DNA from: Buttiauxella noackiae ATCC 51607
Lineage (GTDB): Bacteria; Pseudomonadota; Gammaproteobacteria; Enterobacterales; Enterobacteriaceae
Direction of reading: 5' to 3'
NCBI RefSeq assembly: GCF_001654865.1
Contig: NZ_LXEO01000002.1
Coordinates: forward strand, 163,514-227,513
DNA: 64,000 bases
The notes under the pieces are model-generated. The model made no database searches, had not been told where the DNA came from, and saw only the letters and a list, made by a program, of their open reading frames with translations. Shown here one piece after another: positions 38,406 through 47,264 of the stretch. Both the position numbers and the translations under genes were made by a program. Within the stretch, counting starts at the first letter, position 1. Each line of letters starts with the position of its first letter.

Positions 38406-40570
38406 ACGCAGGCCTCTCTTACCGGACCTTGCTGCAGAGTATATAAATGCGCGTAGATCCCATCGGCGTGTTGAACCAGTTCATCATGATGACCGACTTC
38501 GGCAATTTCTCCGCGCTCCATCACCACGATGCGGTTGGCTTCACGCACCGCAGAGAGGCGATGCGCAATGATCAATACTGTTCGGCCTTCACAGATGCGG
38601 CGCATATTATCCTGAATGATTTTTTCGGACTCATAATCCAGCGCGCTGGTGGCTTCATCAAAAATCAAAATACGTGGGTTTGAGATTAAGGCGCGGGCAA
38701 TGGCAATACGCTGGCGCTGGCCGCCAGACAAACCGGTGCCGTGCTCGCCGACCATGGTGTCGTAGCCTTCCGGTAACTCACAAATAAACTCATGTGCTCC
38801 GGCAAGTTGGGCGGCTTCTATTACTGCTTCAATCGGCAGCGTCGGGTTAGTCAGCGCGATATTGGCGCGAATCGAGCGGTTAAACAGGTTATTTTCTTGC
38901 TGCACCACACCAATTTGATGCCGGAGAGACGTGGTGTTTATCACTGCGAGATCGTGCCCGTCCAGTAACACGCGCCCGCGTTCGGGGATGTATAAGCGTT
39001 GTACCAGCTTGGTAAGAGTGCTCTTCCCTGAACCTGAACGGCCGACAATACCAATGACTTCACCGGGTTTAACCGTGAGGCTCACCTGGCGCAATACTTC
39101 GGATGCATCGGGTCGATAGCGGAATGAGACCTTATCGAACTCGATAGCCCCGGACAGTCGTGGCAGCCGGGATTTCTGATCAACAACTTCAGGGTGAGTG
39201 TTTAAAATATCGCCAAGTCGACTCATTGAAATACCGACTTGCTGAAAATCATTCCATAACTGTGCAAGACGCAAAATGGGCTGTGACACCTGGCCGGAGA
39301 GCATGTTGAATGCTACGAGTGCCCCCACGGTCAGTTGGTTATCGATAACCAGGCTTGCACCTGTCCACATGATAGCGGCGGTCACCAGCTTACTGATCAA
39401 CGTAATTCCACCGTTGGCGATGGTCGAGATATTGGTGGCTGAAAGCCCGGAAGTCACGTAACCCGCCAGTTGGTCATCCCAGTTCTTAACCCAGCGCGGC
39501 TCAACGGCCATGGCTTTGACGGTGTCGATATTGCTGATGGTCTCAACAAGGAACGACTGGTTTTCCGCCGATTTATTGAATTTTTCATTGAGCCGACGGC
39601 GCAGTACGGGTGTGAACACCAGCGATAAAAAAACATAGAGCGGGATCGATGCAATCACGATAAGTGTCAACTTAACGCTGTAGCTGAACATTACGGCGAG
39701 GAAGACAAATGAGAAAAGAATATCGAGTACGACTGTGATGGCATTGCCCGTCAGAAACGAACGGATATTTTCCAGCTCTCGCACACGCGCTACCGAATCC
39801 CCAACGCGGCGGCTCTGGAAATAAGCAATCGGTAGGTTAAGCATATGGCGGAATAGACGCGCGCCGAGTTCGACATCAAGCTTGCTGCTGGTATGTGCAA
39901 ATACCCAGGTGCGGATCCCGCTTAATAAAGCTTCAAAGATATTTGCTGCCACCAGGCCAATGGCAACCACATGCAGGGTTTTCATGGCATGGTTAACCAA
40001 AACTTTATCCATCACCACCTGAAAGAATAGTGGGGTGGCTAAGCCGATTAACTGCAACACCAGGGAAATGAGCATTATTTCCCCTAAAATTCGCCGGTAT
40101 TTAATCAATGCCGGAATAAACCAGGTGAAATCGAATTTAGCTAATGTTCCTGTGAAATTTACTTTGCTTGCAAAGTAAATAACTTCACCCGTCCAAACCT
40201 CGGTTAACTCATCGATGGAAATAAACTCAGGAGGGCAGTTTTCATATTGAATAAGCAAGCGAGGCTTGACGATATGATTACCATTTTTACTGCCGGGGTC
40301 ATATTTCCCAAGGATAAAATAGCACCCATCACGATTCTGTCCTACGGCTGGTAATGCAGCTTTATCCATTCGGCGTACATCCTGGCGCACTACCTTTGTT
40401 TTAAGTCCTAACTCCTGTGCCGCCAATAAAATTGCTCGTTGGCCAAACACGGGCTGCCCGTCGAGGGATATCTCAAGGTGACCGGCAAATTTATGCTGAA
40501 GGTTTATTTTGTCGACAGCGACCTGATGAAAGGAGCCAATTACCTGCAAACAAAAAAAACCGCTATCCAT
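38402..40570 (-). CDS. HlyB-like type I secretion ABC exporter
   Basis: 722 residues. The N-terminal C39-like domain (about 1-130) aligns with HlyB, but the protease Cys position reads DSG, so it should bind rather than cleave substrate. A transmembrane domain (about 145-430; AKFDFTWFIPALIKYRRILGE, SRRVGDSVARVREL) precedes the ATPase: Walker A GRSGSGKST, signature LSGGQRQR, Walker B RILIFDEATSALD, H-loop IIAHRLS. The first codons include a T8 run. The ATG at 40570 has only a weak ribosome binding site. Its partners follow directly; the likely substrate is encoded divergently at 41178. Confidence 0.93.
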   Translation of the reverse strand: MDSGFFCLQVIGSFHQVAVDKINLQHKFAGHLEISLDGQPVFGQRAILLAAQELGLKTKVVRQDVRRMDKAALPAVGQNRDGCYFILGKYDPGSKNGNHIVKPRLLIQYENCPPEFISIDELTEVWTGEVIYFASKVNFTGTLAKFDFTWFIPALIKYRRILGEIMLISLVLQLIGLATPLFFQVVMDKVLVNHAMKTLHVVAIGLVAANIFEALLSGIRTWVFAHTSSKLDVELGARLFRHMLNLPIAYFQSRRVGDSVARVRELENIRSFLTGNAITVVLDILFSFVFLAVMFSYSVKLTLIVIASIPLYVFLSLVFTPVLRRRLNEKFNKSAENQSFLVETISNIDTVKAMAVEPRWVKNWDDQLAGYVTSGLSATNISTIANGGITLISKLVTAAIMWTGASLVIDNQLTVGALVAFNMLSGQVSQPILRLAQLWNDFQQVGISMSRLGDILNTHPEVVDQKSRLPRLSGAIEFDKVSFRYRPDASEVLRQVSLTVKPGEVIGIVGRSGSGKSTLTKLVQRLYIPERGRVLLDGHDLAVINTTSLRHQIGVVQQENNLFNRSIRANIALTNPTLPIEAVIEAAQLAGAHEFICELPEGYDTMVGEHGTGLSGGQRQRIAIARALISNPRILIFDEATSALDYESEKIIQDNMRRICEGRTVLIIAHRLSAVREANRIVVMERGEIAEVGHHDELVQHADGIYAHLYTLQQGPVREACV

Positions 40571-41177
40571 GGGATACCGCCGACGGCAAAGAAGTCATAT
40601 TTATTAACAAACCAGTCATTATTGTAGGATATATGCCCAAAATCACTTGAGTTGCTGGAACGCTAACGCACATGCAACCTGAAGTATTACGGCTATAAAA
40701 TATGCGCGATTAAATATCACAGGCATTTAAGGTTGTCAAAGTGCCACATTCATAAAAAATAAGTAAAATTAGACATTTGAGAATTTTATTGAGCCGCTGG
40801 CACGTTGCGAATTAGTGCTTTACTTGTAACTTTAGTGATAAATAAATATATATTTTTCGAAGTTATAACTCATTGATTGGTGATAATTGGTTGTAAAAAA
40901 CACAAAGTTGTTTGTTTTGGTAAGCGCGAGTTAGTGCTTGTAAGTATTTTCATATTTTGAAATTTCACTATTTAATATGTTGTGATTAAATTCCCCGCAA
41001 AAATAAAAGCTGCTGGTAATGATGTTGATTGATAATATTTATATGAACTCATCTTTTTCTTTCAACCACTTAAAGAATGTGTGAGCTATTAACTTTTAAC
41101 TACCTGCCACGATACTTATATTGCAGGTGGTTATTCATTTCTAATAAATATTATTCATTTCGGTAAGAGGTTACACT
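40571..41177. other. Divergent regulatory region between exporter and secreted protease
   Basis: 607 bases, strongly AT-rich, with no convincing gene. It must carry the promoters of the secretion operon (minus strand) and of the protease gene (plus strand). AT-rich stretches around 40740-41060 would suit H-NS/Hha silencing, and the hha gene is in this window. AAGAGG, eight bases before the GTG at 41178, is the likely ribosome binding site. No recognisable activator site was found. Confidence 0.55.
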
Positions 41178-44100
41178 GTGCCTGATTCCATACAAAATAC
41201 CCCCCCCATGCCTGACCTTAATTCAATTGGTTCATGGAGCAAATCTGATTACGAACTACTGACCGCAGATTTTGTTAGCAAGATGACTGCAGACCAAATT
41301 CATGCCATGAGTCATACCTCGTGGATGCCGGACGCTACAGCGGCTGGATTTACACCTGAAATGGTTACGAGCATTAATATCAGTATGTACTGGTTCAGTG
41401 CTGGATGGCTAAATAACCTCAGTACAACTGCAATACAAGCACTGACTCAAAAACAGATGGGGGAATTCACTGCGACGACTCTTTGCGGTCTGGATGCCAA
41501 CCATTTATCAGCCTTAAAACCTGAACAGGTCTCGGCGATACAGGCCAGTTTTTATTGGTTCACCGACGAATGGTTGAACAATCTGAGTATTCCGGCATTA
41601 CAGGCGATAACGGGCACTCAACTGAACGGGCTTACAAGTACTAATCTTTCTAAACTCGATAGTGCGCATGCCGCTGCATTGACGGCGACCCAGGTAGCAA
41701 GTTGGAGTACGACTTATTATTGGCTAACTTCAACCTTCTTGAACAATCTTAATACCCAGGCATTTCAGGCCATTACTGCCGCTCATCTTAATGAGATTAC
41801 GGTTGCGAACTTTGGCGCGTTGGATAAAACGCAAATTGCCAGTATTACTGATGAAAATCTCCGTAGCCTTAATAACTCTCATCTTTCAGCATTGTCCGCA
41901 GAACAGGTCAGTGCCATTGCACACCTTGGTGCATTAAGCAGTGCACAATTTGGACTACTAAATATTTCTGCGTTGTCAGTATCGACGCTTGAAAAACTGA
42001 CTGAAAATGAATACTCCGCACTGACTGCCGGCCAGCTTGATGCGATTAGCAACGAGAAATTTGATGTACTGAATCTTTCCAGGCTTTCAACATCAACTAT
42101 TGGCGCAATGAGTAAGGCGGTTTATCAAAAGCTCACTCCTGAGCAGATTGCTACTTTAAGCTCTGAGCAAATCCATGCGATGGCCCACACGTCATGGATA
42201 TCTGATGCCACGGCCAGCGCCTTTACTCCGGAGCAGATACGAAGCATTAATATCGGTATGAACTGGTTTAGCGCAGGATGGTTTAACAACCTGAGCATTG
42301 AAACATTGCAGGCGATGACACCTGTTCAGGCAAACCAGATTTCCGCCACCACACTTGCGGCTCTGGATAATGAGCACCTGCATGCTTTTACCGCAGAACA
42401 GATCGGCGGCATGAATAATTTCGACAAACTGAACAGTACGCAATTTGGTTTGTTAGATCTTTCCAAAATACAAACATCAGTCATCAGTAATTTAAGCGAT
42501 ACCGAATATAAAGGGCTTACAGCTAATCAAATTGCCTCCTTAAGCGCTGAACAAATTAACGCAATGGGCCATGCCGCATGGATGACTGATGGTGCTGCTT
42601 CCGGGTTTACGCCAGATCAGATTAAGAATTGCACCCAGAATTTCTACTGGTTCTCCCCTGGCTGGTTTAATAACCTGACGACTGAAGCATTCCATGCAAT
42701 CAAACCTGAGCAGATGGGCCAGGTGTACCTTGATGCCTTTAATGGGTTGGACGCTGAACGTCGTGCCCAATTAACCGCGGACCAGGTTGGCGGAATTATC
42801 TATAATTTTTACTTCTTCTCTCCTGACTGGTTTAACAGTTTAAGTCCGGATGCGATGAAAGGGATAACTGCCGATCAGTTTACTCATATTCAGACGGATA
42901 ATTTTAAGCATTGGGATAACGACCATTTGGCTACATTAACGGCAGCACAAGTCGCATTTGCTCCGCATCTGAATGCACTGACTAGCGATCAATTTGGGCA
43001 TTTAAATATTTCCGAACTGCCAGTTTCGTCCATTAAGCAATTATCTAAAACGCAATATCAGGGGCTGACAGCGCAGCAAATTAGCTCATTAAGTGCCGAG
43101 CAAATTCAGGGATTGCAGCACCTTAGTTGGATCTCAGCGGCTGCAACTCAAGGTTTTACAACCGCCCAAATGCAGGCGTTTGGCAATGATTTATCAGGTT
43201 TTTCCGCGACATTCCTCAATAATCTGAGTCTGGATGCAATGAGTGCGCTCACTCCATCACAGCTTAAGACCCTTACTCCTGTTGCATTTATTGGGCTGGA
43301 ATATCGACATTTCCTTGCTTTGAATAATTTCTCTGATTTTATTGATATGGTGTCGTCGTTCACATCCGATCAGCTGTTAACGCTTTCTCCGATGCTATCT
43401 ATCGAGCAACAGGGTCTGCTGTCGGAAAGCCAGCAGGCGTTAATTAACAAATCTGTGGATGCGGGATTCTCATTGGTTGACGGTGTGCATGACCCGATAC
43501 TGAAAACCAGCATGCATAACGCAGTGACCAACGACTCGTCTTTGTTTAGTTTTACAACGATTGAGTCCGTGCTTAAAGATTTAGCCTCTCAATTAACAGG
43601 TGATCTTACCGAAAGCCAGTACAACGACATAAAAAATTATGTGCAGCAAGTTGGCAATGTTTGTGGGACTGACTCGGCAGTCTACTCGCTATTCAACGGG
43701 TTGATGGGCACCAATGGCGCATCTGTTTACTGGAGTGCTACCGGTGACGGGGAGCGAATTGGCAGCTTGAGTGAGGGCTCGTCAGCCACGCAATTTAACC
43801 AGCTAATTTCTACCTGGTTTGATGGTGCGAACGACCCGAAATCTTCCTCATCTGATAATGTTGATGGGCGCCCACTTTTCGCTAAAGGTGGCCCGTCAAT
43901 TAACGACATCACTCAAGGTAACATTGGGGATTGTTCGCTTCTTTCCGCGCTTCAGGCAGTTGTAGAAACTGCACCTGATTTCATTAAGTCGATGATTGTT
44001 CAGAATCCGAATGATACTTACAGTGTACGTTTCTTCAAAGACGGTGTGCCTCATTGGGTCACCGTAGATGGCAATGCCTATAGCAGTGGCACAAATTCAG

Positions 44101-44690
44101 CAACCTCGAGTTGGGCGGCGATTGTTGAACGGGCGAACGTTGGTTTTGAAGCGACTTATTTGAATGAAGTGAATGATTACTCAAGTTTGCCTGGTGGCTA
44201 CGAGAAACTGGGGGAAATTACGGGTGATGCATACACAACGTTCAGAGCGGTATATACAACTGAGGAAAAATGGAACACCACGGACTTTGATCTATTGAAA
44301 ACCGCGGTATTAAACGGTCAGCCTGTACAATTTTCCAGTTGGGATAGCTCACAAAATGCGGTTACTGGGCAAACTAATCTCGTTGATGGGCACGCATTTG
44401 CAATTATCGGTTTTGACGACGTAACGAATGATTTTATTCTTGCCAACCCATGGGGTGCTTTCCGTAATGACGGCGTCCAGGGAACATTTGAAGCCTCAAT
44501 GGATCAAATGTGGCAGAAAGGAAACTACAGTACCGGTATTGCGATCGTGAACTCAACTGGAACATCTGACGCTGCCGGGCAACTCGTTCACGCGATGGCC
44601 GCAATGAGTACACCTCCTTCGGCAGCGCTCACAACAGCTGCGTTACCAGTCAACGTGAATAACGGCACTCTTGCTGCTTCACATGCCTGA
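41178..44690 (+). CDS. Large repeat protein with calpain-type cysteine protease domain, probable type I secretion substrate
   Basis: 1170 residues from a GTG start; an in-frame ATG follows at 41208 after a C8 run. Residues 30-760 are a repeat array rich in LTxxQI units of about ten residues, with seven copies of a [YN]WFSxGWLNNLS motif at residues 71, 126, 181, 362, 490, 545 and (weak) 673; several are 55 residues apart. Residues about 890-1135 form a calpain-like (C2) protease domain: Gln913 and Cys919 (TQGNIGDCSLLSAL), His1072 (VDGHAFAIIGFDD) and Asn1090 (LANPWGAFRNDG). There is no N-terminal signal peptide and no RTX GGxGxD repeat. The C-terminus (LVHAMAAMSTPPSAALTTAA...LAASHA) has the small/hydrophobic make-up of type I secretion signals. 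Export by the divergent operon is inferred. I know no named orthologue. Confidence 0.85.
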   Translation: MPDSIQNTPPMPDLNSIGSWSKSDYELLTADFVSKMTADQIHAMSHTSWMPDATAAGFTPEMVTSINISMYWFSAGWLNNLSTTAIQALTQKQMGEFTATTLCGLDANHLSALKPEQVSAIQASFYWFTDEWLNNLSIPALQAITGTQLNGLTSTNLSKLDSAHAAALTATQVASWSTTYYWLTSTFLNNLNTQAFQAITAAHLNEITVANFGALDKTQIASITDENLRSLNNSHLSALSAEQVSAIAHLGALSSAQFGLLNISALSVSTLEKLTENEYSALTAGQLDAISNEKFDVLNLSRLSTSTIGAMSKAVYQKLTPEQIATLSSEQIHAMAHTSWISDATASAFTPEQIRSINIGMNWFSAGWFNNLSIETLQAMTPVQANQISATTLAALDNEHLHAFTAEQIGGMNNFDKLNSTQFGLLDLSKIQTSVISNLSDTEYKGLTANQIASLSAEQINAMGHAAWMTDGAASGFTPDQIKNCTQNFYWFSPGWFNNLTTEAFHAIKPEQMGQVYLDAFNGLDAERRAQLTADQVGGIIYNFYFFSPDWFNSLSPDAMKGITADQFTHIQTDNFKHWDNDHLATLTAAQVAFAPHLNALTSDQFGHLNISELPVSSIKQLSKTQYQGLTAQQISSLSAEQIQGLQHLSWISAAATQGFTTAQMQAFGNDLSGFSATFLNNLSLDAMSALTPSQLKTLTPVAFIGLEYRHFLALNNFSDFIDMVSSFTSDQLLTLSPMLSIEQQGLLSESQQALINKSVDAGFSLVDGVHDPILKTSMHNAVTNDSSLFSFTTIESVLKDLASQLTGDLTESQYNDIKNYVQQVGNVCGTDSAVYSLFNGLMGTNGASVYWSATGDGERIGSLSEGSSATQFNQLISTWFDGANDPKSSSSDNVDGRPLFAKGGPSINDITQGNIGDCSLLSALQAVVETAPDFIKSMIVQNPNDTYSVRFFKDGVPHWVTVDGNAYSSGTNSATSSWAAIVERANVGFEATYLNEVNDYSSLPGGYEKLGEITGDAYTTFRAVYTTEEKWNTTDFDLLKTAVLNGQPVQFSSWDSSQNAVTGQTNLVDGHAFAIIGFDDVTNDFILANPWGAFRNDGVQGTFEASMDQMWQKGNYSTGIAIVNSTGTSDAAGQLVHAMAAMSTPPSAALTTAALPVNVNNGTLAASHA

Positions 44691-44702
44691 TAATTAAACC
44701 TT

Positions 44703-44737
44703 AATATCTCCGTTCGTTCTGGGCGGAGATATTTACC
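44703..44737 (+). terminator. Hairpin after the calpain-like gene
   Basis: AATATCTCCG and CGGAGATATT form a 10-bp stem with an 11-base loop, starting 12 bases after the stop codon. The following T-run is short (TTTA). Confidence 0.6.
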
Positions 44738-45008
44738 CCTGCTATTTGCAGTGTGTTTATTTTCTTAATTTATAAAAATTCCTTAGCAGTACTTGCAGAA
44801 TGTTAATATTCATCCATGTCGCATTTAAAATATTTTTAATTTTTCAAAGTATTATGTGAAAAGGGATTAGTTAACCAATACTTTTCTACCATTCCCTTCT
44901 TAATGCACAGCCATGTACTAATGTTACACAAGGTTTTTCGACAGGTGTTTGTCGTTGTCTTTATGTATCAGCGCATTATTACTTATTTTGGCTATGCAGA
45001 GACTGCTT

Positions 45009-45241
45009 ATGAATAATATATATCGCTTGGCGAGGAGCCATGTTGCTAACAGTTTTATTGCTGTGGCAAAATTTCTCGGGCAGGGAAAAAAGGCAGCAGG
45101 AGTTGGTGAGGTAGCAGAAAGCTATTAGCGACAGCGTTGATGCTTGCCGGGAGTTATTCAGGTGTTGTCAGTGCAGTTTGTTATCTGGAACATACCCAAA
45201 CTATGCATGGCGGTGGGTATGAAGATCCGCTTCTAATATGA
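45009..45241 (+). pseudogene. Frameshifted 5' remnant of a type V secretion (autotransporter-like) gene
   Basis: From the ATG at 45009 the frame reads MNNIYRLARSHVANSFIAVA then KFLGQGKKAAG and stops at TAG (45126-45128). This is an extended signal peptide region (ESPR, MNxIYR... pattern) as found on large autotransporters and two-partner exoproteins. In the -1 frame from 45116 it continues RKLLATALMLAGSYSGVVSA, a hydrophobic signal-peptide core with an Ala-x-Ala-like cleavage region, and stops at TGA (45239-45241). One frameshift joins the two halves. Nothing recognisable of a passenger or barrel follows. Confidence 0.65.
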
Positions 45242-45284
45242 TTTTGGGGTCAGGATCGTTAATATGAATGACCCACTTTCGCAG

Positions 45285-45310
45285 GTCGGATTAGCGAAGC
45301 GACATCCGAC
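45285..45310. repeat. REP-like palindrome before cueR
   Basis: GTCGGA and TCCGAC flank TTAGCGAAGCGACA in the style of REP half-sites. It lies between the autotransporter remnant and the cueR ribosome binding site, so it is likely in the cueR leader or promoter. Confidence 0.6.
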
Positions 45311-45326
45311 AAAATCAGGAGGAAAC

Positions 45327-45728
45327 ATGAACATCAGTGATGTCGCGAAAAAAACCGGCTTAACCAGTAAAGCGATTCGTTTTTACGAAGAGAAAGGGCT
45401 GGTGACCGCGCCGCTTCGTGCTGAAAACGGCTACCGTAGCTATACGCAAAAGCATCTTGATGAACTGACATTGCTGCGCCAGGCGCGACAGGTCGGGTTT
45501 AATCTTGAAGAGTGCCGCGAACTGGTCAACTTGTTCAATGACCCGGCGCGACACAGTGCAGATGTGAAAACCAGAACGCTGCAAAAAGTGGCCGATATTG
45601 ATAAACACATCAGCGAATTGCAGGCGATGCGCCAGCATTTGCTCGCGCTTGCCGAATCTTGCCCCGGAGATGACAGCTCTGATTGCCCAATCATCGACAA
45701 TCTTTCGGGCTGCTGTCACCGCCAGTAG
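45327..45728 (+). CDS. cueR: Copper-responsive MerR-family regulator CueR
   Basis: 133 residues (E. coli 135) starting [20 protein letters not shown], with AGGAGGAAAC before the ATG; a longer frame from 45264 is untypical. CueR activates copA and cueO on Cu(I). The winged helix domain, the dimerisation helix (about 80-110) and the metal-binding loop with Cys112 and Cys120 ([10 protein letters not shown]) plus the CCHRQ tail are intact. Its operator at copA is conserved at 35.5 kb. In E. coli glsA-ybaT separate copA and cueR; here a secretion island does. Confidence 0.97.
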   Translation: MNISDVAKKTGLTSKAIRFYEEKGLVTAPLRAENGYRSYTQKHLDELTLLRQARQVGFNLEECRELVNLFNDPARHSADVKTRTLQKVADIDKHISELQAMRQHLLALAESCPGDDSSDCPIIDNLSGCCHRQ

Positions 45729-45733
45729 CAAGT

Positions 45734-46180
45734 TTAAAGTGCCTTCACCTTCAAGGTAATGCCTTCAACGGCGAGCACCACCACTTCGGTACCTGCCGCT
45801 AAATCGATATCTGCCATCACCGGCCATGAGCTATCCGCAACCCGCACATGGCCGCGGCCATTTACCAACGGGGCTTCAAGACGCAAACGCCTGCCGATAA
45901 GCTGGTGGCCGCGCTGATTAAGCACTTCGCCAGGTTCCTGCTGCTTGCGTGTCGACAGCCAGCGCCACCACAAAAAGGCGGCAACCAGCGTCAGAATAGC
46001 AAAGCAAACGCCTTGCCATTCCCAGCCTAACGGCACAATCCACACCAGCAAACCCGTCAGCACAGCCGCAACGCCGCTCCATAACAAATAACCGCTGGCA
46101 CCGAGCATTTCAGCTGCCAACAACAGGCCGCCAAGTGTCAGCCAGAAGATATGCGCGTGAGCAAACAGCAGGGCTATCAT
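45734..46180 (-). CDS. ybbJ: NfeD-family inner membrane protein YbbJ
   Basis: 148 residues. Membrane helices lie in the N-terminal half ([40 protein letters not shown]). A C-terminal OB-fold NfeD domain follows ([28 protein letters not shown]). NfeD proteins partner SPFH proteins, and the start overlaps the stop of qmcA by four bases (ATGA). The function is probably membrane-domain organisation or quality control. Confidence 0.92.
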   Translation of the reverse strand: MIALLFAHAHIFWLTLGGLLLAAEMLGASGYLLWSGVAAVLTGLLVWIVPLGWEWQGVCFAILTLVAAFLWWRWLSTRKQQEPGEVLNQRGHQLIGRRLRLEAPLVNGRGHVRVADSSWPVMADIDLAAGTEVVVLAVEGITLKVKAL

Positions 46181-47091
46181 TTTTTACGCTCGGTACCGCT
46201 TTGCGCGATAAGTTCGCTAATCCCGGCAATCGACCCCATCAGGCTGGTGGCGTCGAGCGGCATCAGCACCACTTTGCTGTTATTGGCCGAACCAATCTGT
46301 TGCAGCGCATCGGTATATTTCTGGGCAACGAAGTAGTTAATGGCCTGGATATCCCCTTTAGCGATAGCCTCAGACACCATTTGCGTCGCGCGGGCTTCCG
46401 CTTCCGCACTACGTTCACGGGCTTCTGCCTGTAAGAATGCTGACTGGCGCTCGCCTTCGGCTTTCAGGATTTTTGACTGCTTGTCGCCTTCGGCTTTGAC
46501 GATTTCCGCCTGACGAATACCTTCAGCTTCCAGAATATACGCACGTTTGGTACGTTCAGCTTTCATCTGCGCATTCATCGCGTCAATCAGTTCAGCCGGT
46601 GGGCGCACGTCACGAATCTCGATACGGGTGATTTTTATGCCCCACGGATTGGTGGCTTCATCAACGATATGCAGCAGGCGGGTATTGATGTTGTCGCGCT
46701 GCGAAAGCATTTCATCGAGCTCCATTGAGCCCAAAACGGTACGAATATTCGTCATGGTGAGGTTTATTATGGCCAGCTCAAGATTGCTGACCTCATAAGC
46801 GGCGCGCGGGGCGTCAACGACTTGAATAAAGCACACAGCGTCGATGGCGACGTTGGCGTTATCTTTAGAGATGACTTCCTGGGATGGGATGTCGAGGACT
46901 TGCTCCATCATATTGATTTTGCGGCCAATGCGGTCCATAAACGGCACCACAAGGCTCAAGCCCGGCATCAGAGTTTTGGTGTAACGGCCGAAGCGTTCCA
47001 CAGTCCATTGGTAGCCCTGCGGCACGATTTTTACCCCGGCGCCGACGATAATTAGCGCCACGAGGATCAGTACGGGAATGACGATTAGCAT
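46177..47091 (-). CDS. qmcA: SPFH-domain protein QmcA
   Basis: 304 residues starting [20 protein letters not shown], with GGAGG eight bases upstream; the longer start at 47106 lacks a ribosome binding site. QmcA is a stomatin/prohibitin-like inner-membrane protein. It has an N-terminal anchor, an SPFH domain ([40 protein letters not shown]) and a long Glu/Ala-rich coiled coil ([20 protein letters not shown]). It is co-transcribed with ybbJ. Confidence 0.95.
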   Translation of the reverse strand: MLIVIPVLILVALIIVGAGVKIVPQGYQWTVERFGRYTKTLMPGLSLVVPFMDRIGRKINMMEQVLDIPSQEVISKDNANVAIDAVCFIQVVDAPRAAYEVSNLELAIINLTMTNIRTVLGSMELDEMLSQRDNINTRLLHIVDEATNPWGIKITRIEIRDVRPPAELIDAMNAQMKAERTKRAYILEAEGIRQAEIVKAEGDKQSKILKAEGERQSAFLQAEARERSAEAEARATQMVSEAIAKGDIQAINYFVAQKYTDALQQIGSANNSKVVLMPLDATSLMGSIAGISELIAQSGTERKK

Positions 47092-47219
47092 CAAAAAAAC
47101 CTCCATTGTTTATTTGATGTAAGTCTACCCCTTAACGCAGAAACATTCAGTGACTTCCCTTTCTGTAATGTTTCATTTATTCATTTCAAACACGGTGGAT
47201 GGCAACCGGCGTGGCGTAG

Positions 47220-47248
47220 GTCGGGTAAGGCGCAAGCCGCCACCCGAC
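47220..47248. repeat. REP element between qmcA and cnoX
   Basis: GTCGGGTAAGGCG-CAA-GCCGCCACCCGAC palindrome preceded by GTAG, the REP signature. It lies where E. coli K-12 carries fetA-fetB. Confidence 0.75.
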
Positions 47249-47264
47249 GCTTCCCAAAGACAGA

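Noticed and set aside
40417..40650. Two overlapping plus-strand frames over the exporter start
   Set aside because: They are mostly antisense to the exporter N-terminus and show no family resemblance.
41178..44690. RTX (GGxGxD) calcium-binding repeats in the putative secreted protein
   Set aside because: I looked for the nonapeptide pattern and found none; the repeats are LTxxQI and aromatic units instead.
41178..44690. N-terminal Sec signal peptide on the calpain-like protein
   Set aside because: The first 40 residues are polar with no hydrophobic core, which fits type I rather than Sec export.
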